From positions 1 to 47,776 of the forward strand of contig JAKVBZ010000038.1 of NCBI GenBank assembly GCA_022448645.1: DNA of 47,776 nucleotides, in the 5' to 3' direction. Source of the stretch: Pirellulaceae bacterium (GTDB lineage: Bacteria; Planctomycetota; Planctomycetia; Pirellulales; Pirellulaceae). Within the stretch, counting starts at the first letter, position 1. Every line of letters starts with the position of its first letter. Below the pieces are notes generated by a model. That model had not been told where the DNA came from and ran no database searches. It was given only the letters and a program-made list of their open reading frames with translations. Both the position numbers and the translations under genes were made by a program. Shown piece after piece: positions 41,209-47,776 of this stretch.

Positions 41209-44200
41209 CGCGTTACGCCGAGCTCCACTGCCGCACCAACTTTTCTTTTCTCACAGGCGCCTCTCACCCTGACGAGTTAGCCGCTTGTGCCGCGTCATTG
41301 GATTATGCAGCTTTAGCGGTCACCGACCACAACTCGCTGGCAGGAGTCGTACGTGCTCATGCGGCTGCCAAGGAGGTTCAATTGAAACTCATCGTGGGAG
41401 CCGAAATCACCCCTGTGGATGCTCCGGCCGTAGTCCTTTGGGCCTCAGATCGAGCCACCTATGGACAGCTGTGTCGTCTGGTGACCCAAGGTCGGCGAGT
41501 AGCAGAGAAAGGAGACTGTTACCTGACTCTGGACGACATGGCTCAACACGCAACAGGCCTATTGGCAGGAGTCATCACAGTGCCAGGCATTCACGACCAA
41601 CCTGCTTCTCGAAACAGACACCCCCACACACCTGCCCGCCAATCGCTTACGGTCAACTCGAGTCATCTTGTCCAGACACCAGGAAAACCGTCCGGGAAAC
41701 ATCTAACCACGTTTCGCCATCCTGCAACTTCTCTACTGCCAATGCTCCACACCTATCACGACATTTTTGGCGACCGTGGATATTTATTAGCGGAACCTCA
41801 GACAGGAGCCAACGACCAAGGATATTTGGACGGTTTGCAACATTTGTCACGGCAAACCGGGCTGCCACTGGTAGCTGCCGGAGACGTGTATTATCACGCC
41901 CCTAGCCGCATGCCGCTGCATGACATACTGACAGCCATACGAAATGGAACCACGGTAACTGCTGCGGCTGAAGGCTTATTGTTACCAAACGCACAACGGC
42001 ACCTAAAACCATTAGATGCGATCACTAAAATCTTTGCGTCTGTACCAGAAGCAATTCGGCGCACGGTACAGATTGCCGACCAATGTATGTTTTCTCTTGA
42101 CGAACTCCGTTATGAATACCCCGAAGAATTAGCGCCGGACGGTTTATCTCCGTTCGAACATCTGTCAACACTCACCTGGCGTGGAGCTCATCGGCGTTAC
42201 CCACAAGATATTCCGGAGAAAGTCAAACGCCTACTGGAACATGAACTGCACTTGATCGAAGAACTGCATTACGAAGCCTATTTCCTTACCGTTTGGGACT
42301 TGGTTCGTTTCGCACGCAGCCGCGATATTCTGTGTCAAGGCCGAGGCTCAGCGGCCAATTCCGCCGTTTGTTATTGTTTAGGGATCACCTCTGTTGATCC
42401 AGATCAGAGCGACGTTTTATTTGAACGTTTCGTCAGTCGCGAACGCAACGAAGCTCCGGATATCGACGTCGATTTCGAACACCACCGACGCGAAGAAGTC
42501 ATCCAATATATCTACGAAAAGTATGGTCGCGAACGAGCCGGAATGACGGCTGAAGTCATCCGTTATCGGCCTCGATCTGCCGTGCGCGACGTGGGAAAAG
42601 CCTTGGGCTTGTCGTTGGATCGAGTGGATGCGCTGGCCAAGAATCTGGAAGGTTACCATCACGAATTTGATTTGGCGGAACGTTGTCGTCAGGTCCACAT
42701 CGACCCAGATTCAGCATTGGGCAGGCGACTGGTATACCTGGTGGAAGAATTACTGGAATTTCCTCGTCACTTGTCCCAGCACGTGGGTGGGATGGTAATG
42801 ACTCATGGTCCTCTGTGCGAGTTAGTACCCATTGAAAACGCTGTCATGAGCGGACGCACGGTCATCCAATGGGACAAAAACGACTTGGACGAATTAGGAG
42901 TCCTGAAAGTCGACTGCTTGGCTTTAGGCATGCTGACAGCCATTCACCGCTGTTTTGACATGGTACATCAGCACACAGGACAAGAATTAACATTGGCTAA
43001 CATCCCGCCCAACGACTCGCAAGTTTACGACATGATTTGTCAGGCTGACACGACGGGGGTTTTTCAGATTGAAAGTCGAGCACAAATGAGCATGCTCCCT
43101 CGCTTAAAACCACGTTGTTATTACGACTTGGTCATCGAGGTAGCCATCGTGCGGCCTGGCCCTATTCAAGGAAACATGGTCCACCCTTACCTCCGTCGAC
43201 GTAACGGTCAAGAAGCAGTGACTTTTCCTAACGAAGCTATCCGGAAAGTACTTCGTAAAACATTGGGAGTTCCACTGTTTCAAGAACAAGCCATGCGGTT
43301 GGCAGTCGTCGCTGCAGGGTTCACACCTGGTGAAGCGGATCAATTGCGGAGAGCCATGGGGGCTTGGCGAAAGCCGGGTGTGATTGACCACTTCCGGCAA
43401 AAACTACTAGATGGCATGCAACAGCGTGGGCTGTCAACCGAATTTGCCAAAGCTGTCTTTCGGCAAATTCGAGGATTTGGCGAATACGGTTTTCCCGAAT
43501 CACATGCTGCCAGTTTCGCACTCCTGGTCTATGTTTCGGCTTGGCTCAAATACCATTACCCAGCAGCTTTCACCGCAGCCCTGATCAACAGCCAACCCAT
43601 GGGATTCTATGCTCCAGCACAACTTCTACGAGACGCACAACAACATGGCGTCTCGGTACTGCCGATCGATGTGAATGTCAGTCATTGGGATTGCACCCTG
43701 GAATCGGCTGACAACTCGTCTACCAATCAACGGGCTACCAATAACATCTCTACCGACAATCCTTCACCTTCGCTCGCTTTACGACTTGGCATGCGTTTGA
43801 TTGTCGGTTTTTCACAGTTTCACGCCGAAACGATTGTAGCAGCCCGCCAACAAGCTCCCTTTCGTACTATTGATGATTTTTCTCGCAGGACCAAGTTAGG
43901 ACAAGCCACCATCATGCGGTTGGCACGCGCTGACGCCTTGAGGTCATTTTCAGGGGCTCGACGGGCTGCACTCTGGGAAGCGCTTGCAAGACCAACCAAA
44001 ACCTGTGACCAGCCACTGTTCGACAGCCTAACTGTTGACGAACAACTACCGCCAACACTCCAACCCGCGGGTTTGGAAGAGGACGTGTTTGCAGATTACC
44101 AATCGACCGGCCTGTCCCTGAAAGCCCACCCTATATCCTTTTACCGGCACGAATTGGACCAGTGGCATGTCAAACCAGCAGATCACCTGCCAGCCATGAC

Positions 44201-44489
44201 CAATCATCAACGGGTGACGGTGGCCGGACTGGTACTCTTACGGCAACGGCCTAGTACGGCCAAAGGAATCACCTTTGTAACGATAGAAGACGAAACAGGT
44301 ACGATCAATGTGGTGGTTCACCAACAAATCTGGCAACGTTACCACCATGTCACCCGTCGATCTCCTGCATGGCTAGTCTACGGGAACCTAGAACATAAAA
44401 ATTCTGTCATCCATGTCGTCGCTCGTCGCATTGAAACTCTGGCAGAGCAGCTTCGCGAACTCAAAACGAACTCTCGAGACTTTCGCTGA
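41205..44489 (+). CDS. dnaE2: DnaE2 (ImuC) error-prone DNA polymerase III alpha subunit
   Basis: About 1094 residues, starting at ATG 41205 (MTRYAELHCRTNFSFLTGAS), four bases overlapping imuB. The N-terminal PHP domain (1-260) has the DnaE2-type start; the second histidine of the HxH pair is replaced (LHCRTNFSF). This is common in DnaE2 and suggests no proofreading. The polymerase catalytic motif PDIDVDF lies at 418-424, followed by tandem helices (GRERAGMTAEVIRYRPRSAV). The C-terminal part has an HhH-like region (IDDFSRRTKLGQATIMRLAR) and an OB fold (VTVAGLVLLRQRPSTAKGIT). It performs damage-induced mutagenic translesion synthesis with ImuB. Insertions in the PHP domain (about 165-200) are Ser/Pro/His-rich and poorly conserved. 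Confidence 0.95.
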   Translation: MTRYAELHCRTNFSFLTGASHPDELAACAASLDYAALAVTDHNSLAGVVRAHAAAKEVQLKLIVGAEITPVDAPAVVLWASDRATYGQLCRLVTQGRRVAEKGDCYLTLDDMAQHATGLLAGVITVPGIHDQPASRNRHPHTPARQSLTVNSSHLVQTPGKPSGKHLTTFRHPATSLLPMLHTYHDIFGDRGYLLAEPQTGANDQGYLDGLQHLSRQTGLPLVAAGDVYYHAPSRMPLHDILTAIRNGTTVTAAAEGLLLPNAQRHLKPLDAITKIFASVPEAIRRTVQIADQCMFSLDELRYEYPEELAPDGLSPFEHLSTLTWRGAHRRYPQDIPEKVKRLLEHELHLIEELHYEAYFLTVWDLVRFARSRDILCQGRGSAANSAVCYCLGITSVDPDQSDVLFERFVSRERNEAPDIDVDFEHHRREEVIQYIYEKYGRERAGMTAEVIRYRPRSAVRDVGKALGLSLDRVDALAKNLEGYHHEFDLAERCRQVHIDPDSALGRRLVYLVEELLEFPRHLSQHVGGMVMTHGPLCELVPIENAVMSGRTVIQWDKNDLDELGVLKVDCLALGMLTAIHRCFDMVHQHTGQELTLANIPPNDSQVYDMICQADTTGVFQIESRAQMSMLPRLKPRCYYDLVIEVAIVRPGPIQGNMVHPYLRRRNGQEAVTFPNEAIRKVLRKTLGVPLFQEQAMRLAVVAAGFTPGEADQLRRAMGAWRKPGVIDHFRQKLLDGMQQRGLSTEFAKAVFRQIRGFGEYGFPESHAASFALLVYVSAWLKYHYPAAFTAALINSQPMGFYAPAQLLRDAQQHGVSVLPIDVNVSHWDCTLESADNSSTNQRATNNISTDNPSPSLALRLGMRLIVGFSQFHAETIVAARQQAPFRTIDDFSRRTKLGQATIMRLARADALRSFSGARRAALWEALARPTKTCDQPLFDSLTVDEQLPPTLQPAGLEEDVFADYQSTGLSLKAHPISFYRHELDQWHVKPADHLPAMTNHQRVTVAGLVLLRQRPSTAKGITFVTIEDETGTINVVVHQQIWQRYHHVTRRSPAWLVYGNLEHKNSVIHVVARRIETLAEQLRELKTNSRDFR

Positions 44490-44881
44490 ACAGAGGGAAG
44501 ATTGATCGAATCCCGGGCCTGTGGCTAAGCGCTAGCGGCTCACACTTTGTCCGGTTCCAAGGGTCTGTTCGTCTCGAAAAACACTCGCTACCAAAGTTTT
44601 CACCAACTACGGACTACCGCAACACGAGCTGCCACAATTCCCCTGTCAATTATTCGCAATCACCAAACAACTCACCGTAAGTACTTACTAGAACACAACT
44701 AACGGCTTGCACGCGACTTTCACACAGAACCGACTGGCGTCCACCCATCGAAACAAAGGCACCCGCAAAACAAGTTTTTCAAGTAATCGGAGCCAAGTTT
44801 TATTGAAAACGAAAACTGGATTTCGTAAATTGGCGCGAACTGGAGAGACTTTGAGACGCAGCGGTAGAAGGAGATGCCACT
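44490..44881. other. 392-bp intergenic region with REP-like palindromic element
   Basis: No gene is supported. Near its start (44521-44543) is an element with the core GCTAAGCGCTAGC, listed separately. The remainder is AT-richer and holds only the ribosome binding site of the next gene. Confidence 0.5.
44521..44543. repeat. Palindromic REP-like element after dnaE2
   Basis: The segment has outer GTG/CAC ends and an inner GCTA...TAGC around AGCGC. I recall similar elements in intergenic regions of planctomycete genomes, but no second copy is in this window. Confidence 0.35.
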
Positions 44882-45112
44882 ATGCACACCTCGACGTACT
44901 TTGACCAGAACTGTCCTATCTGTGGACGTCACTTACAAATCCGCGTCGCCTTTCTTGGTCGGCGCGTTGCTTGCCAACATTGTCGCGGGGAATTCGAAGC
45001 TTGCGATCCTGGAAGCAAGTCTTATCCACCTGGAGATTCGGGGGTAGCTTTGTTGAAAAGAGCCGGCGAATTGTTGGGCACCGGAAACGACGCCCGGACC
45101 CGACCTCGCTGA
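44882..45112 (+). CDS. Zinc-ribbon miniprotein
   Basis: A 76-residue protein with an excellent AAGGAG site 8 bases before the ATG. Four cysteines form a zinc ribbon: CPIC (residues 11-14) and CQHC (32-35), with GRHLQIRVAFLGRRVACQHC between them. This is the typical planctomycete ribbon seen alone or fused to regulators. The C-terminal third (YPPGDSGVALLKRAGELLG) is flexible. It may bind protein or nucleic acid; the partner is unknown. The neighbours on both sides are unrelated (dnaE2, a DUF362 protein), so no operon role is indicated. Confidence 0.85.
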   Translation: MHTSTYFDQNCPICGRHLQIRVAFLGRRVACQHCRGEFEACDPGSKSYPPGDSGVALLKRAGELLGTGNDARTRPR

Positions 45113-45239
45113 ACCTCGGCTACTGGGTGCTGAGGGGCTGTCGCCTGTTGGGCTGGTAGTCCGTGACGCCTCTTTTTGGGTGCGGCAGTCAAGCTGTAGC
45201 CCAAACAAGATCGGGTAAGCCATTGCTCGTCGCGGCCTA

Positions 45240-45273
45240 CAGCTTTTACTACTAGGCAGCTTTTACTTCTAGG
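45240..45273. repeat. 17-bp tandem duplication at the end of the DUF362 gene
   Basis: CAGCTTTTACTACTAGG (45240-45256) is followed directly by CAGCTTTTACTTCTAGG (45257-45273), with one mismatch. The second copy contains the stop codon of the minus-strand DUF362 gene, and the first copy repeats the same CTA. It is probably a recent slippage duplication. Confidence 0.7.
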
Positions 45274-46645
45274 CAATGTCAAATTTATGGTAATCGATCT
45301 GACTAAGATCGAATGTGCCTAGTCCCAGTAGAGCTGCCAGTGGGACGTGCTGTGGTTGGCGGATATGAAAAGCTTCGGTGGCTCCATGATGTTCCGCTGG
45401 CGGTCCTTGCAAATGAGCATCCTGTCCCATATGGGCCACCGATGGCCAGCCCATTTGGCCACGTTTCTGATCAATGACTCGCCAACCAACATGATCGAGT
45501 GCCACGGGATCCGTAGCGAAGAACAGCGAACGATATTCCCATGTCGCAAAACTGCGGTTCCAATTCCCAGGACCACCTTCATAGGTTCCTACCAAACCGT
45601 CCAGAATCTGCAGTACGCACTTTTCTCGAGTGGGTCCCAGCGATACGGCTGCCGGAATAAATGTTTGACAATGGTTTAGACCGCCACTGTTCAGCGCCGC
45701 ATCCACAACGTGGCTGCGACCTACGTTATTGACCAGTCCATGGGACATGTTTTTCAATGCCAACGTAACTCCCGCACTACGGTGATCTTTCAGGACCGGA
45801 AGGGAGATAATCTTGTCCACTTTTTGAGTCACGATCTTAGACAGATGGGAACGGAAGCGACGATCGTCGTTGGAATCGTGAACATCTGACGGTTGGCAAA
45901 AAGCAAGTTCTCGATAAACGTCACGGTCGTAACCAGCCACGTTTCGACGCCTAGACTGACCTCGCATTTGACCGTCGATTTCCAATTGAGCCTCATCATA
46001 CTTGACAGAACTACATTCCCAATGAATGCCTTCAGGAAGCATATCAACGTATCCCGCCTGAATAAACTCGTCACAGTAGCGTTCGAATACCAGAATGTCC
46101 TGCCTTCGCACGCCGGCAGTCGTCAGGCTGTCGATCACCTCTGCCACCAACTCGTAACTGGAAATCGATCCGGGCCTTTGTAAGTCGACCAGCGTTTGTA
46201 CTTTGTTGCCGTTTGTTCCCGGCTTGGCAATTTTCCCTACGGGCACGACTTTGATGCCCACACGGTCTCCTTTTTGAAAGAAATTGCGCCAGGCATCGAC
46301 GGAAGTTTCCGCTCCGGGCACCAACCGCTGCATTCCTTCAGCCACCATCGCTTTAACTGCCGGACTATCTCGCCGACCATCGTAGACGGACCCGGCATGT
46401 CCAACTTCAATCACGCGTCCAGGGAAAGGCCCGGGCATGCCAATCGACGAACCCTGAGGACCAATGGCACTTTGCTGTAGATTATCGGCTGATCTTCCTC
46501 TTGATGCTGGTCGCCGACCACAGCCCAAAAGAACAGCGGGCAAACTACCGACGGCTAACGTCTCCAACAAACGCCGGCGGCTGATCGGTGTGGAGCTCTC
46601 CGTGTCGCTTCGTCTGTGGCACATCGCCCGATCCTGTTTGCTCAT
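45269..46645 (-). CDS. DUF362 family Tat-exported protein
   Basis: About 458 residues from ATG 46645; TTG and GTG codons just upstream are alternatives. A Tat signal (SRRRLLETLAVGSLPAVLLG) is followed by a Cys that may be a lipobox (LLGC). The DUF362 core shows GDRVGIKVVP, AEVIDSLTTAGVRRQDILVF, DKIISLPVLKDHRSAGVTLA, NMSHGLVNN and the C-terminal block FFATDPVALDHVGWRVIDQK. Family members occur as ferredoxin-like or uncharacterised exported proteins. This one lacks the 4Fe-4S ferredoxin tail seen in many DUF362 proteins. The function is unknown. Confidence 0.88.
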   Translation of the reverse strand: MSKQDRAMCHRRSDTESSTPISRRRLLETLAVGSLPAVLLGCGRRPASRGRSADNLQQSAIGPQGSSIGMPGPFPGRVIEVGHAGSVYDGRRDSPAVKAMVAEGMQRLVPGAETSVDAWRNFFQKGDRVGIKVVPVGKIAKPGTNGNKVQTLVDLQRPGSISSYELVAEVIDSLTTAGVRRQDILVFERYCDEFIQAGYVDMLPEGIHWECSSVKYDEAQLEIDGQMRGQSRRRNVAGYDRDVYRELAFCQPSDVHDSNDDRRFRSHLSKIVTQKVDKIISLPVLKDHRSAGVTLALKNMSHGLVNNVGRSHVVDAALNSGGLNHCQTFIPAAVSLGPTREKCVLQILDGLVGTYEGGPGNWNRSFATWEYRSLFFATDPVALDHVGWRVIDQKRGQMGWPSVAHMGQDAHLQGPPAEHHGATEAFHIRQPQHVPLAALLGLGTFDLSQIDYHKFDIA

Positions 46646-46657
46646 CGCTTTCACCAA

Positions 46658-46980
46658 GCCTTGGTACTGACCTCGAAAGGATTCCCCCCGGTGCCGGAAT
46701 GCCTGTTACTATTGTACTTTTGACAACCGAATCTAACAGCTGAGAAGCCTTCGTTATCTAGATCTGGCATCCATCGTCAATCTCGGCACGTGAATCGATT
46801 CTACAGATCACGTAAGCTGCACCGCTTTTTGCGTTGATTTTGGACACCCAACTTTCCCAAACTCATGGCCTGGAAACGACATAGCACTTGGCTGAAGGTA
46901 CAGCCGCTGATAGAATGAACTATTAACGGAACGTTAACATTTTCTCTCACAAGCCATTACCCAGCACGGGGATGACCACG
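46658..46980. other. Divergent intergenic region with promoter for the DUF1559 gene
   Basis: These 323 bases contain no gene, only the promoter and dyad listed at 46888-46937. Confidence 0.6.
46888..46937 (+). promoter_or_regulatory. Sigma-70-type promoter with start-site dyad for the DUF1559 gene
   Basis: TTGGCT (46888-46893), a 17-base spacer and TAGAAT (46911-46916) form a promoter. Just past the expected start is the perfect dyad TTAACG-GAA-CGTTAA (46923-46937), a likely operator. The ATG at 46981 follows 44 bases later. Confidence 0.55.
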
Positions 46981-47776
46981 ATGGCTTACTCACTACGCAA
47001 TCGAAACGGTTTTACCCTCGTCGAATTACTGGTAGTCATCGCGATCATCGCCATTTTGATTGCTTTGCTCTTGCCGGCTGTTCAGATGGCTCGAGCTGCT
47101 GCGCGGCGTTCCCAGTGCAAGAATAATCTGAGGCAAATCGGTGTGGCACTGACTTCCTTTGAAAGTGCCTTTCGGCAGTTTCCACCAGGAAAACGGTATA
47201 CGGGCCCGCGTAATGATCCGAGTACTTATAGCGTGGCCTGGTCATTCTTACTGCTGAATTTTTTAGAAGAGGGCGCGACGAGCGACCAAATCAACTTGCA
47301 ACTACCGTTATGGGACCCTGCCAATTTACCAGCGACAGGCCAGGTCATCTCAACATACCTTTGTCCTAGTACCGCCTTACGACAAAGGCATCGCGGCCGG
47401 GACGACAAATTATTAAATCTGGGGACCACACCTGGAGAAGGACTCGGGTGCCTCGATTTCCTCGGCATTTCAGGGCCCGATGATGATGCCGAAAACCCTT
47501 TCCAAAGCGAAGATTACGGTCATCAGCGAGGTGTGCTGCTGGGAACGAATGGATTACCCAATGAGGACACCATCCTGGAACCCGATCCGTTGCGCATGGC
47601 CCACATCACCGATGGTTTATCGAATACAATGTGTGTAACGGAATGTACGGGTCGAGGTGTCGACGTGGATAGTGGAATTGTGAATGAACTGAACGGCACC
47701 TGGGCATCAGGAACCAACATTAGTCATATTAGCGGGGGGGTGAATAAATACGACCCACCCGGTGTTTGGTACAAAG
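46981..47776 (+). CDS. DUF1559 (prepilin-like) protein, C-terminus outside window
   Basis: The frame from ATG 46981 (GGGG 9 bases upstream; an ATG nine bases earlier is too close to that site) is open to the window end, giving 265 residues. The N-terminus is a type IV pilin/pseudopilin signal ([20 protein letters not shown]), with prepilin peptidase cleavage expected before FTLVE. The DUF1559 pattern then follows: [64 protein letters not shown]. Planctomycetes encode many such proteins of unknown function, thought to be envelope or pseudopilus components. Confidence 0.95.
   Translation, partial: MAYSLRNRNGFTLVELLVVIAIIAILIALLLPAVQMARAAARRSQCKNNLRQIGVALTSFESAFRQFPPGKRYTGPRNDPSTYSVAWSFLLLNFLEEGATSDQINLQLPLWDPANLPATGQVISTYLCPSTALRQRHRGRDDKLLNLGTTPGEGLGCLDFLGISGPDDDAENPFQSEDYGHQRGVLLGTNGLPNEDTILEPDPLRMAHITDGLSNTMCVTECTGRGVDVDSGIVNELNGTWASGTNISHISGGVNKYDPPGVWYK

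Noticed and set aside
41285..41905. 206-residue open frame inside dnaE2
   Set aside because: It is an out-of-phase frame in the PHP domain of dnaE2, rich in Arg/Ser/His with no domain.
1..47776. CRISPR arrays, tRNA or rRNA genes, insertion sequences, prophage or attachment sites
   Set aside because: No regularly spaced repeats, cloverleaf sequences, transposase or integrase motifs were seen.

Overview
The window reads as a chromosomal piece of a planctomycete, most likely of the Pirellulaceae type. The diagnostic families are exported DUF1552, DUF1501, DUF1587/1592/1588/1585 and DUF1549/1553 cytochrome-type proteins, a DUF1559 pseudopilin-like protein, a planctomycete zinc-ribbon miniprotein and several Tat-exported enzymes. 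Genes are loosely spaced and change strand often. I see no rRNA, tRNA, CRISPR array, transposase or integrase. The first gene (minus strand) and the last gene (plus strand) run off the window.

Region 1 (1-17,548) is an exported-protein and carbohydrate block. A minus-strand operon encodes a large cytochrome c/DUF1592 protein, a DUF1552 protein and a partial sugar-dehydrogenase-like beta-propeller. A sugar isomerase/epimerase-like TIM barrel, a GH32/43-like propeller protein, a decayed acid-sugar dehydratase and a SelA-like PLP enzyme follow. A second exported pair (DUF1549/1553 plus DUF1501) and an NHL propeller protein close the block. Both cytochrome proteins carry an inserted LamG-type domain.

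Region 2 (17,601-26,079) holds rlmKL, which apparently starts at an AUC codon, an unknown protein with a duplicated CGGxH motif, and a one-carbon cluster. The cluster has a UROD/MtaA-family methyltransferase, a homocysteine S-methyltransferase domain protein, a corrinoid protein and a RACo-type corrinoid activase. These form a nearly complete corrinoid methyl-transfer system whose methyl donor is unknown.

Region 3 (26,694-30,316) has a cysteine-rich probable outer-membrane protein, a CaiB/BaiF CoA-transferase and an overlapping GNAT acetyltransferase.

Region 4 (30,599-37,534) is the regulatory core and the most interesting part. A histidine kinase/NtrC-type regulator operon is flanked by two sigma-54 promoters that I can read directly. 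One is a perfect -24/-12 element in front of an ECF sigma gene, which is followed by a sigma-70 gene. The other is a one-mismatch element in front of a site-2 protease gene. Both promoters have the same CAAYATGCCCC element exactly 126 bp upstream of the -24 GG, in the same orientation. This predicts a self-contained circuit: kinase to regulator with sigma-54, then ECF sigma (plus sigma-70 protein) and intramembrane protease.

Region 5 (37,538-47,776) has an unknown conserved protein, an O6-alkylguanine-DNA alkyltransferase, an imuB-dnaE2 mutagenesis pair without imuA, a zinc-ribbon miniprotein, a Tat-exported DUF362 protein and the start of a DUF1559 protein. All functional statements come from reading the sequence and from family knowledge; no database search was run.
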